Below, piece by piece: positions 1 through 7,686 of a stretch of 44,667 nucleotides of DNA. Numbering within the stretch: the first letter of the stretch is position 1; the number at the start of each line of letters is the position of its first letter. The position numbers and the translations under genes were made by a program. Below the pieces are notes generated by a model that did not search any database, was not told the DNA's origin, and saw nothing but the letters and a program-made list of their open reading frames with translations. The DNA is taken from the NCBI GenBank assembly GCA_003934925.1, contig JQIX01000036.1, positions 1 through 44,667 on the forward strand. The letters run 5' to 3'. The DNA is from Epsilonproteobacteria bacterium (ex Lamellibrachia satsuma). Its GTDB lineage: Bacteria; Campylobacterota; Campylobacteria; Campylobacterales; Sulfurovaceae.

Positions 1-1
1 T

Positions 2-178
2 AAAGATTTGGAATGTGAACTTCATACACTGGCAATAGCCATGCAGGTCTTTATCTCTATACTTGATGAAATAGCTAAAATTGAAGAAGTAGTCAATAGG
101 AATGAGGATTTAGTGAGTATTATCACTGTGTTGCAGGATGTCACTCAGAAAATGCTTGGGTTTAGGTGCGAAAGTTAA
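2..178 (+). CDS. C-terminal end of an unidentified protein (partial)
   Basis: An open frame enters from the left edge and runs 58 codons to TAA at 176-178. The visible part is mostly amphipathic helix with alternating acidic and hydrophobic residues (for example ISILDEIAKIEEVV) and ends GFRCES. I do not recognise the family from this fragment. Its stop overlaps the stop of the convergent uvrC by a few bases, which is normal tail-to-tail packing and supports a real gene end here. Confidence 0.55.
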   Translation, partial: KDLECELHTLAIAMQVFISILDEIAKIEEVVNRNEDLVSIITVLQDVTQKMLGFRCES

Positions 179-1962
179 GTATTATTTTTAATAATATTTG
201 AAATTTTTTTATTTGTAACTCTTTGGATATCTTCTTTTGGAGCATTCTCTATAGCTTCAAAAGTTCCAAAATAATCGATTAATTTCTTGATGGTGGCTTT
301 GCCTATGCCTTTTTTGTTCAGTAGGGAGACCTTGGTATCTTCTTTTCGTTTTTTATTTTGGTGGTACGTAATAGCATAGCGGTGTGCCTCATCTCTTTGA
401 CGCTGGATCCAGTGTAAACGTTTGTCGTTCGGTTTGAGTTCCATGAGCCCGTTGAGAGTGTAAATGAGGTCTTTTGCGGCACCTTTGGCACGATGTGCTT
501 TGGCATCAAGTTTTTCTTTGGCAATGGCGATGACATCAAGATTTACATTTGCTTCTTTCAGAAGTTTCCGTGCAAGGTTCATGTTTGCCTGGCCGCCGTC
601 AAGTATCCAGAGATCCGGTGCAGGATGTTCCTTGAAGTCTGCTATGCGTCTGGACAGCATTTCTTTCATCTGTCCATACTCATCACGCGCATGCAATGCG
701 TAGCGTCTATAGGAACTTTTATCCCATTTCCCTTCATTCCAGACCACCATCCCGCCAACAGTGGCTACTCCCATCATATGTGAATTGTCAAAGGTCTCTA
801 TACGGTAGGGTATAACAGAGAGATCAAAAAGGTCAGCTATGCTTTGTTCTATGATCGTATCACTCTGTTTTGTACGCAGCAGTTCTTTACAGTTCTGCAG
901 GGCAAGCGAGATGAGTTTGGCTTTGGCTCCTCGTTGAGGGGTAAGTATTTCTATTTTTTTGTTAAAACGGCTACCAAGTGTAAGTGCTACCTGTTGGCTG
1001 TCTTCAAAAGTATGTGCCGTGAGGATCTGTTTTGCGATATTAGGTGTATCAATGGTGTAAAATTCCAGTAAAGCCTGTTTGTAAGCTTCATTTTCATCAA
1101 AAATATGCGTATGCCTGAAATAGGAATGGGAACCTGAAATGATCTTTCCGTCACGCATGAAAAGTTTGACTATGACCCCTCTTTCATCACCATTGTGTAT
1201 GGCAAAGATATCCAGGTCAAGTTTGTTTGTCAGGTCAATATTGGATGAAATACTGAGAGAGGTGATGGCTTGAATGCTGTCCCGCATGGCTCCGGCCTCC
1301 TCGTAGCGTTCCTGCATGGAAAGTTTCAGCATCTTTTCTTCCAGTGCAGAGATCAGTTTTTTGCGTTTGCTAATGGATTCTTTTGCCTGAGTGACGATCT
1401 TCCTATATTCCTGAGGTGTTACTTTTTGTTCACAGGGGGCTAGACATTTTTTTATCTGGTAGAAAAGACAGGCTTTTCCTTCTCTGAGACAAGATTTTTT
1501 CTGGACCAAAGGATAGATTTCATACAGGGCATCAAAGAGTGCTTTCCCTCCTGTCGGAAAAGGGCCGTAATAGGTAATATCCTTTCCTTTTACTACTTTG
1601 CGTGTCATTTCAAAGCGTGGATAAGGGGTGGATTCATTGATGTAAATATAAGGGTAGGTCTTGTCATCGCGTAAAAGGATATTGTATTTGGGTTTTAACT
1701 GTTTGATAAGAGAGTTCTCAAGGATAAGTGCATCTTCTTCGGTTTCTACAATGATATATTCAAGTTTGTCTGCTTCCTGCAGCATCTTTAAAATACGTGT
1801 GGAGAGTGTTGGGTTTGGTTTGAACTCTGGCGTAAAGCGCCAGTAGCTTTTTACCCTGTTCTTTAAGCTTTTGGCTTTTCCTACGTAAAGCAGTTTTCCC
1901 TTTTCGTCAAAATACTGATAGACTCCCGGATCGGATGGAAGGTTTTGAATGGTTGATTTCAT
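175..1962 (-). CDS. uvrC: UvrABC excinuclease subunit C
   Basis: Nucleotide excision repair nuclease that makes both incisions around a lesion once UvrA and UvrB have marked it. At 595 aa it is the normal length. An N-terminal GIY-YIG domain is visible (GVYQYF near residue 14, YVGKAKSLKNRV near 26-37). A UVR-type segment (MLKLSMQERYEEAGAMRD) lies near 210-228, then the RNase H-like endonuclease half (ETFDNSHMMG, LWILDGGQ), and a C-terminal helix-hairpin-helix (KKGIGKATIKKLIDYFG). The ATG overlaps the TGA of the upstream DUF721 gene in an ATGA junction, so the two are probably translationally coupled in one minus-strand transcript. Confidence 0.97.
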   Translation of the reverse strand: MKSTIQNLPSDPGVYQYFDEKGKLLYVGKAKSLKNRVKSYWRFTPEFKPNPTLSTRILKMLQEADKLEYIIVETEEDALILENSLIKQLKPKYNILLRDDKTYPYIYINESTPYPRFEMTRKVVKGKDITYYGPFPTGGKALFDALYEIYPLVQKKSCLREGKACLFYQIKKCLAPCEQKVTPQEYRKIVTQAKESISKRKKLISALEEKMLKLSMQERYEEAGAMRDSIQAITSLSISSNIDLTNKLDLDIFAIHNGDERGVIVKLFMRDGKIISGSHSYFRHTHIFDENEAYKQALLEFYTIDTPNIAKQILTAHTFEDSQQVALTLGSRFNKKIEILTPQRGAKAKLISLALQNCKELLRTKQSDTIIEQSIADLFDLSVIPYRIETFDNSHMMGVATVGGMVVWNEGKWDKSSYRRYALHARDEYGQMKEMLSRRIADFKEHPAPDLWILDGGQANMNLARKLLKEANVNLDVIAIAKEKLDAKAHRAKGAAKDLIYTLNGLMELKPNDKRLHWIQRQRDEAHRYAITYHQNKKRKEDTKVSLLNKKGIGKATIKKLIDYFGTFEAIENAPKEDIQRVTNKKISNIIKNNT

Positions 1963-2408
1963 TGGCTGTGATCTTTGATATGTGTCTTGGTCTTTTCAAA
2001 TTTTTCGACAAGTTCCTCATCTTCACTCTCTATTTTAAATTCACAGGAAGCCAGTTCATTGTAGTAGGGAATGGTTGTGCTGTCTTCTTCATTTTCAGCT
2101 ATAGGATGATACTTGCTGTGAAATACTACGACCTTATCGGCTTTCATCATCTCGCATTCATTATGATGGGTTGCAAGCTGTGTTAATACGCTTTTTAATA
2201 AATCTCTATTATAATTAAGTTCCATTTTAAAGCCGGGATGAGTAACGGCAATAAAAAGTGTATCGTTCTTGATATAAACGAATGCGATAGCCTTTTGCCA
2301 TTTGGACCCAAGCAGTGAGATATATTTTTTATAACAGTCCTGCTGCTTTAAATATTTAAATTGAGGTTGATTACTGAGATGAGACAAAATCATAGACGCT
2401 TTTTTCAT
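1959..2408 (-). CDS. DUF721 / DciA-like protein
   Basis: Small cytosolic protein of about 149 aa. The segment LLGSKWQKAIAFVYIKNDTLFIAV followed by the MELNYNRDLL..VLTQLA region resembles the DUF721 fold, whose characterised members (DciA) help load the replicative helicase. The C-terminal third is acidic and variable. A longer reading begins at 2459, but I chose the ATG at 2406-2408 (MKKASMIL). A TATAAT box reading on the minus strand (2415-2420, in TGCTATAAT context) ends six bases before this ATG, so a start further upstream would lie before the transcript. That geometry implies a leaderless mRNA. It is coupled to uvrC by an ATGA overlap. The DUF721 assignment is fair; a role in helicase loading is inference. 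Confidence 0.75.
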   Translation of the reverse strand: MKKASMILSHLSNQPQFKYLKQQDCYKKYISLLGSKWQKAIAFVYIKNDTLFIAVTHPGFKMELNYNRDLLKSVLTQLATHHNECEMMKADKVVVFHSKYHPIAENEEDSTTIPYYNELASCEFKIESEDEELVEKFEKTKTHIKDHSQ

Positions 2409-2510
2409 ATATTTATTATAGCATCTGTTTGCTGTATGGTCATGGCAGGATGTGGGCATAAGACAAATCCGGTCTATGTACCGGATAATAATATAACACT
2501 AAAAGGATGA
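2379..2510 (+). CDS. small lipoprotein, 43 aa
   Basis: Short reading frame ATG 2379 to TGA 2508-2510. The product begins MRQNHRRFF, has a hydrophobic stretch (HIFIIASVCCMVM) and then a lipobox-like AGC, with a mature part of only about 18 residues (CGHKTNPVYVPDN...). This is the size and layout of the tiny LptM-like lipoproteins found in many Gram-negative bacteria; that equivalence is inference. A weak TGAGGT lies 11 bases before the ATG. It ends 3 bases before the GTG of nadB, so it may be translated with it. Its first 30 bases overlap, antisense, the start of the divergent DUF721 gene. Confidence 0.6.
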   Translation: MRQNHRRFFHIFIIASVCCMVMAGCGHKTNPVYVPDNNITLKG

Positions 2511-2513
2511 TAA

Positions 2514-3962
2514 GTGCAGAAATACGACGTTCTTATCGTAGGGGCAGGTATTTCCGGATTGTATGCTGCCATGCAACTGCCTGAGAGTAAAAAAGTATTG
2601 GTTGTCTGTAAAGACATTCCCTGGGAATGTAATACCTTTTATGCCCAAGGAGGAATGGTCACGGCTTTGAATGAAGCGGATATACCGGTTCATGTTGCAG
2701 ATACGATGGCAGCAGGAGCATACCACAACAATGAAGAAGCCGTAGAGATACTTTCCCGTACTTCACTTGAAACGACAGCCGATATCATTGCCAAGGGGAT
2801 GGAGTTTGATAAAGATGAAAAGGGCAATATTCTTTATACGAAAGAAGCAGCCCACTCTGTAGCACGTATTGTTCATGCGGGGGGAGATGCTACCGGCCGT
2901 TATATGCACTACTTCATGATGGTGCAGAATAAACACCAACTTCAAAAAAATACCCTGGTATATGACCTTCTTATTGAAAATGGGAGATGTTACGGAGTAA
3001 AAGCTACAGTCAATTATGAACCTACGACTATCTATGCCGATGATGTGATCATCGCATCAGGAGGAGTAGGTTCGCTTTACGCATACAATACCAACTCCCG
3101 TACGGTTTCTGCAGACATACATGGTATCTGTGTTGAAAAAGGGATAGAGCTTTCCGATATGGAGTTCATGCAATTCCACCCGACAGTATTTGTCGATACC
3201 CCCTATGCCAGAAAGCTACTTTTAACCGAAGCCTTGCGCGGAGAAGGTGCACATATAGTAGATGAAGATGGTAAACGTTTCTTGTTTGAGTATGATGAAC
3301 GCGGAGAACTTGCGAGTAGGGATATCGTGGCACGCGGTATCTTTAAACATAAGCGTGAAACAGGTAAACAGACTTATTTGGATTTTTCTATGTTCGAAGA
3401 AAAATGGTTTGAGCATCGTTTCCCAAATATTACACGTACGTTTGCTGCATTGGGCTATCATTTTCCAAAAGACAGAGTACCTATCTCTCCGGCATTTCAC
3501 TATGCCAATGGGGGCATAAAATGTGATACACATGGCTGTATTGAAGGTATGGAAGGACTTTATGTCATCGGTGAAGCAGCCAGAACAGGAGTACATGGAG
3601 CCAATCGATTGGCTTCCAATTCACTGCTTGAAGGAGTGGTTTTCGCAAAAAGGGCAGTAGATCATCTGTTAGGCAAAGGACATCAGGTGGTTAAAACACC
3701 TACTTTTGAGAAGGATTATGGTAATATTCTGCACAAAGAAAATGATAAAATCTATAAACAAAAACTGCGTCAGGTGATGTGGGAGGATATAGGTATAATC
3801 AGGACGACCAAAGGACTGCATGAGGCAAAAAATCTCATTTATGATATGAAAAATCATGAAATAGGGCGTTTGCTTCAATTACGGCTCAATACGGCATCTG
3901 CCATTGTTGAAGCAGCACTTGCAAGAAAAGAGTCTTTGGGCTCACATTACATAGAGTCATAA
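2514..3962 (+). CDS. nadB: L-aspartate oxidase
   Basis: FAD enzyme that oxidises L-aspartate to iminoaspartate, the first step of de novo NAD synthesis; NadA then condenses the product to quinolinate. The 482 aa show the Rossmann FAD motif DVLIVGAGISGLYAA at 4-18, the glycine-rich segment QGGMVTAL, the fumarate-reductase-like HAGGDATGRYMH and FHPTVF, and the C-terminal FAD signature HGANRLASNSLLEG. It is somewhat short compared with the roughly 530 aa enterobacterial enzyme. Translation starts at GTG 2514, with AAAAGGATG seven bases upstream. It directly follows a small lipoprotein gene. nadA and nadC are not in the window. Confidence 0.93.
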   Translation: MQKYDVLIVGAGISGLYAAMQLPESKKVLVVCKDIPWECNTFYAQGGMVTALNEADIPVHVADTMAAGAYHNNEEAVEILSRTSLETTADIIAKGMEFDKDEKGNILYTKEAAHSVARIVHAGGDATGRYMHYFMMVQNKHQLQKNTLVYDLLIENGRCYGVKATVNYEPTTIYADDVIIASGGVGSLYAYNTNSRTVSADIHGICVEKGIELSDMEFMQFHPTVFVDTPYARKLLLTEALRGEGAHIVDEDGKRFLFEYDERGELASRDIVARGIFKHKRETGKQTYLDFSMFEEKWFEHRFPNITRTFAALGYHFPKDRVPISPAFHYANGGIKCDTHGCIEGMEGLYVIGEAARTGVHGANRLASNSLLEGVVFAKRAVDHLLGKGHQVVKTPTFEKDYGNILHKENDKIYKQKLRQVMWEDIGIIRTTKGLHEAKNLIYDMKNHEIGRLLQLRLNTASAIVEAALARKESLGSHYIES

Positions 3963-4009
3963 GGTCACTTTTAATAAAAGAATAAATACTAATAATATGA
4001 AGGATTTAA

Positions 4010-5326
4010 ATGCATGATCTGCACTTAACCGCCACTTGGGTAGGAATACTCTCACTTGCTGTCTTTGTCATAGGGTACTACTTTATCGCAACAGAAGATA
4101 AATACCGTATCAACAAGGCAAAGCCGGCACTTTTTGCTGGAACCGGTATCTTTATGCTGATCGGCCTTTACTTTGCAATGAACGGTTTGGATGGGCACAG
4201 CCTTGAAGAAGAAGTTAATGATCTTATTGTAGAGATAGCAGGGATATTCTTCTTCCTCTTTGTTGCCATGACCTACATTGAAGCAATGATCGATAGAGGG
4301 GTGTTCTCGGTACTCCGTTATAATCTTGTTTCCAAGGGTTATACCTATAAAAGACTTTTTTGGGTCACGGGGCTTTTGGCCTTTTTCATCTCTCCGGTAG
4401 CAGACAACCTTACTACAGCATTGATCCTTTCAACAGTACTGATCACTATCGATAAGGAAAATAGAAACTTTTTGGTTCCAGGGGCGATCAATATCGTCGT
4501 AGCAGCCAATGCCGGCGGTGCATGGTCTCCATTTGGGGATATCACGACTTTGATGGTCTGGGTAGATGGAAAAGCAACTTTCTCAGAATTTCTCTACCTT
4601 TTCCCTGCTTCTTTCCTGGGATGGTTTGTCACGGCATTTTTACTGAGCAGAGTTGTGCCGGAAGGTACACCGCCATTTAGCAGTGAAGAGAAGAAAATAG
4701 ACATGCTCGAGGGCGGTAAGATCATTATAGGACTTTTCGCATTGACCATTGTCATGGCAGTTATTTCTCACCAGATATTGCATCTTCCGGCAATGTGGGG
4801 AATGATGTTCGGTCTGGCGATATTGAAACTCTATACCTATCAGTTAAATCAGAGAGGAAGTAAAAATTCAGTGAATGTCTTCTCCTGGATCTCCAAGATA
4901 GAAAATGATACGCTACTCTTCTTTTTCGGTATTCTTGCTGCGGTCGGCGGGCTTCATTTCCTTGGGTATTTAGAATATTTTACAGCACTGTATGAACAGT
5001 TCGGTGCAACAGCAGTCAATATCGGAGTCGGGTTCATTTCAGCGGTGATCGATAATGTTCCTGTAATGTCAGCCGTATTGAAAGCCGATCCGAACATGGG
5101 TACAGGCATAGAGATACAAGAGCAATGGATGCTTGTTACATTGACAGCAGGTGTCGGCGGATCACTTATTTCTTTTGGTTCCGCTGCAGGTGTCGGTGTC
5201 ATGGGTAAACTACACGGTATCTATACGTTTGCGGCCCATATGAAATATGCATGGACCGTACTGGCAGGCTATATCGTTTCGGTGGCTATCTGGTATGTGC
5301 AGTTCGGTATTTTGCATATAGGGTAA
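4010..5326 (+). CDS. nhaD: Na+/H+ antiporter, NhaD family
   Basis: Integral membrane protein of 438 aa with about 12 hydrophobic segments. It belongs to the ion-transporter superfamily that includes ArsB and NhaD. Diagnostic stretches are SPVADNLTTALILSTVL, AANAGGAWSPFGDITTLMVW and, in the second half, SAVIDNVPVMSAVL with GSLISFGSAAGVGVMG. These are the two inverted helix-break motifs with conserved Asp and Asn that carry the ions. It exchanges cytosolic Na+ for H+ at the inner membrane, as expected of a marine chemolithotroph. The ATG 4010 follows GAAGGATTTAA. It is likely a single gene, with a hairpin at 5344-5372 after it. Confidence 0.93.
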   Translation: MHDLHLTATWVGILSLAVFVIGYYFIATEDKYRINKAKPALFAGTGIFMLIGLYFAMNGLDGHSLEEEVNDLIVEIAGIFFFLFVAMTYIEAMIDRGVFSVLRYNLVSKGYTYKRLFWVTGLLAFFISPVADNLTTALILSTVLITIDKENRNFLVPGAINIVVAANAGGAWSPFGDITTLMVWVDGKATFSEFLYLFPASFLGWFVTAFLLSRVVPEGTPPFSSEEKKIDMLEGGKIIIGLFALTIVMAVISHQILHLPAMWGMMFGLAILKLYTYQLNQRGSKNSVNVFSWISKIENDTLLFFFGILAAVGGLHFLGYLEYFTALYEQFGATAVNIGVGFISAVIDNVPVMSAVLKADPNMGTGIEIQEQWMLVTLTAGVGGSLISFGSAAGVGVMGKLHGIYTFAAHMKYAWTVLAGYIVSVAIWYVQFGILHIG

Positions 5327-5343
5327 TTTTTTTATTTCTTGAG

Positions 5344-5372
5344 CTTGTTCCCGTAAATATCATGGGAACGAG
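5344..5372 (+). terminator. hairpin after nhaD
   Basis: Ten-pair stem (5344-5353 with 5363-5372, including G-U pairs) and a 9-base loop, 18 bases after the nhaD stop. There is no T run after it, so it could be a weak terminator or a 3'-end stabiliser. Confidence 0.45.
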
Positions 5373-5387
5373 AACCCTATTTATATA

Positions 5388-5413
5388 AGTAAATCTTTAA
5401 TGAAGGATTTACT
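5388..5413 (+). promoter_or_regulatory. hairpin in the guaA leader
   Basis: AGTAAATCTTT pairs with AAGGATTTACT over 11 positions around an AATG tetraloop, 22 bases before the guaA start and just before its AAGGAAA ribosome site. I recognise no known riboswitch. It could be an operator, a leader hairpin or the end of the upstream transcript. Confidence 0.4.
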
Positions 5414-5435
5414 CATATAAATATAAGGAAATATC

Positions 5436-6977
5436 ATGAAACAAGTACCTATCCTCGTTTTGGATTTCGGTTCACAATATACACAGCTTATTGCCAGGAA
5501 ACTTAGAGAAAGCGGTGTATATACAGAGGTCGTACCTTACCGTGAAAGTATTGAAGACATCAAAGCAAGAAAACCGCAGGGGATCATTCTTTCCGGAGGA
5601 CCGGCTTCTGTATATGCCGAAGGTGCCTATCATCCAAATGAGGGTGTGTGGGATCTTGGCCTGCCTATTTTAGGCATTTGCTACGGCATGCAATTGATCA
5701 CACAGCATTTTGGCGGTTCGGTCATTCCTGCAGATCATCATGAGTACGGCAAGGCTAAACTTCACATAGAAAATGAAAAATCCCCTATTTTTAAAAATGT
5801 TGCACAGGACTCTATTGTATGGATGAGCCATGGCGACAGGGCAGAGAGACTGCCAGAAGGCTTTGAGGTTGTAGGTACAAGTGAGAACTCTCCGTATGCC
5901 GCGATCGCAGATGATGCACGAAAGATCTATGCATTTCAGTTTCACCCGGAAGTACACCACTCAGTAGAGGGTACGGCCATGCTGAAGAACTTTGCCAAAT
6001 ATATCTGCGGATGCGAAAGTACATGGAACATGGGAAGTTTTGCGAAAGAGAAGATCGCACAGATCCGTAAGCAGGTTGGTGACAAAAAAGTACTTTGCGG
6101 TGTAAGTGGAGGGGTTGACAGTTCTGTGGTCGCTGCTATGCTGCATGAAGCACTGCCTAAAGAGCAGCTTATCTGCGTATTTGTTGATCAGGGCCTTTTG
6201 CGTAAAGATGAAGCGGAACAAGTACAGGATATGTTCAAAATGCTTGATATTCCGCTCATTACCATTGATGCGAAAAAAGAGTTTATGGAAGTGCTTGCGG
6301 GAGTAACAGATCCCGAGACGAAACGTAAAGCCATCGGTGAGAAGTTCATTGAAGTCTTTGATAAAGAAGCGAGTAAACATACGAATGTCAGTTTCCTTGC
6401 CCAGGGAACACTCTATACCGATGTGATCGAATCTGTATCTGTAAAAGGTCCTTCAAAAACGATCAAGTCGCACCATAATGTAGGAGGATTGCCTGACTGG
6501 ATGACCTTCGAACTGGTTGAACCGCTTCGTGAGATATTTAAAGATGAGGTGCGTAAACTCGGACTTGAACTGGGACTGCCAAAACACATGATAGGCAGAC
6601 ACCCCTTCCCCGGACCCGGACTTGCCATAAGAGTGATGGGAGATGTCAATGAAGAAGCGCTTAGGCTGCTTAGAGAGTCAGATGCCATTATGCAGGAAGA
6701 ACTCAGGGCTACAGGTTACTATGATAAAGTATGGCAGGCATTTACTGTACTTTTAAATGTACAGTCTGTAGGCGTGATGGGTGATAACCGTACATACGAC
6801 AACACAGTATGTATCCGTATGGTTGAATCCGTTGACGGCATGACCGCAACATTTGCCCATATACCGCATGATGTACTTGAAGGTATGAGTAGAAGGATCA
6901 TTAATGAGATAGATGGTATTAACAGAGTGGTTTATGATATAAGCTCAAAGCCGCCAGCAACAATCGAGTGGGAATAA
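5436..6977 (+). CDS. guaA: GMP synthase (glutamine-hydrolysing)
   Basis: Converts XMP to GMP with glutamine and ATP, the last step of guanylate synthesis. The 513 aa are full length. An N-terminal class I glutaminase has its catalytic Cys82 in GICYGMQ and His170/Glu172 in FHPEV. An ATP pyrophosphatase P-loop SGGVDSS lies at 224-230. The C-terminal dimerisation domain begins near [12 protein letters not shown] and ends in the conserved KPPATIEWE. The ATG follows ATAAGGAAATATC. It is probably monocistronic, with leader hairpins upstream and a convergent phosphatase gene downstream. Confidence 0.98.
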   Translation: MKQVPILVLDFGSQYTQLIARKLRESGVYTEVVPYRESIEDIKARKPQGIILSGGPASVYAEGAYHPNEGVWDLGLPILGICYGMQLITQHFGGSVIPADHHEYGKAKLHIENEKSPIFKNVAQDSIVWMSHGDRAERLPEGFEVVGTSENSPYAAIADDARKIYAFQFHPEVHHSVEGTAMLKNFAKYICGCESTWNMGSFAKEKIAQIRKQVGDKKVLCGVSGGVDSSVVAAMLHEALPKEQLICVFVDQGLLRKDEAEQVQDMFKMLDIPLITIDAKKEFMEVLAGVTDPETKRKAIGEKFIEVFDKEASKHTNVSFLAQGTLYTDVIESVSVKGPSKTIKSHHNVGGLPDWMTFELVEPLREIFKDEVRKLGLELGLPKHMIGRHPFPGPGLAIRVMGDVNEEALRLLRESDAIMQEELRATGYYDKVWQAFTVLLNVQSVGVMGDNRTYDNTVCIRMVESVDGMTATFAHIPHDVLEGMSRRIINEIDGINRVVYDISSKPPATIEWE

Positions 6978-7056
6978 TCTTATCTCTTATTTCACATCAT
7001 CTTTGGATGAATTGGTTCGGTCACATACTTGACCGTATGCTCCCTCATCTATAGAG

Positions 7057-7551
7057 TTATTCTTTAAACATTTTGGGATAGATGAAAAACTTTAATTTTC
7101 CTTCCCCCATGCTGAATTTTCTCCAATGATCAATAGGCAGTTTGACCGCTACGATACCCAAAGTTGGGACATTATCAATATATTCATTGATCAGCATATT
7201 GCTAAGTTCTGTTATTTCCGGGTTATGGCCTACCACAAAAAGAGTATCATACTTATCATTGATATCATTGATATACTTAAGTATGGTCTCGGGTTCTGCC
7301 ATATAGAGTGTATCCGTAAATGTTATTTCTCCAGTGTATCCGATCTCTTTGGCTAATCCTTTTGCTGTAAGTCTGGCTCTTTTGGCTGAACTTGAGAGTA
7401 TAAGGCCCGGCATTATTTTTTTTGCTTTAAGTACTTTTGCCATGGTATGGATCGCTTTTTTGCCTCTTTTGTTGAGTCCACGGTCAAAATCGTTCAGGCT
7501 CCCGTCACTCCAGTCTGATTTTGAATGTCTTATTAGATATAAAGTTTTCAT
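7057..7551 (-). CDS. SixA-like phosphohistidine phosphatase
   Basis: Histidine phosphatase superfamily protein of 164 aa. The catalytic RHG-type motif appears as LIRHSKSDWSD at the very N-terminus, and the second catalytic histidine is in VVGHNPEITEL, as in SixA, which removes phosphate from phosphohistidine. The frame is open for 57 codons further upstream, but that part has no family resemblance. A minus-strand TATAAT (7558-7563, in TTGCTATAAT) ends six bases before the ATG at 7549-7551, so the message is probably leaderless from this ATG. It is divergent from htpG and shares the 7584-7610 palindrome region with it. The substrate is unknown. Confidence 0.85.
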   Translation of the reverse strand: MKTLYLIRHSKSDWSDGSLNDFDRGLNKRGKKAIHTMAKVLKAKKIMPGLILSSSAKRARLTAKGLAKEIGYTGEITFTDTLYMAEPETILKYINDINDKYDTLFVVGHNPEITELSNMLINEYIDNVPTLGIVAVKLPIDHWRKFSMGEGKLKFFIYPKMFKE

Positions 7552-7583
7552 AAGTAAATTATAGCAAGAATATAAGTACTTAT

Positions 7584-7610
7584 ATAGTTTAGTGGAATTG
7601 ACTAAACTAT
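7584..7610. promoter_or_regulatory. perfect palindrome, HAIR-like operator at htpG
   Basis: ATAGTTTAGT and its exact reverse complement ACTAAACTAT, separated by 7 bases. The core TTTAGT-N7-ACTAAA has the same spacing as the HspR operator HAIR (CTTGAGT-N7-ACTCAAG), matching 10 of the 12 core positions TTGAGT/ACTCAA. It lies 13 bases upstream of the htpG -35 and 20 bases from the divergent phosphatase -10, so it could control both. Confidence 0.6.
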
Positions 7611-7623
7611 CTTTCAAAAAAAC

Positions 7624-7652
7624 TTGAAATATTTGCCAAAATATATTATAAT
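7624..7652 (+). promoter_or_regulatory. htpG promoter
   Basis: TTGAAA at 7624-7629 and TATAAT at 7647-7652 with a 17-base spacer. This is a vegetative sigma-70 pattern and one of the better -35 boxes in the window. Confidence 0.75.
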
Positions 7653-7686
7653 CCCACAAAAATATTAATAATATAGGAGAAATAAG

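Noticed and set aside
464-783. Open frames on the plus strand inside uvrC
   Set aside because: Antisense frames inside a clearly conserved gene, low-complexity composition and no ribosome sites.
7018-7035. Hairpin CGGTCA/TGACCG between guaA and the phosphatase gene as a terminator
   Set aside because: Only six pairs with no T run on either strand; possible but too weak to list.
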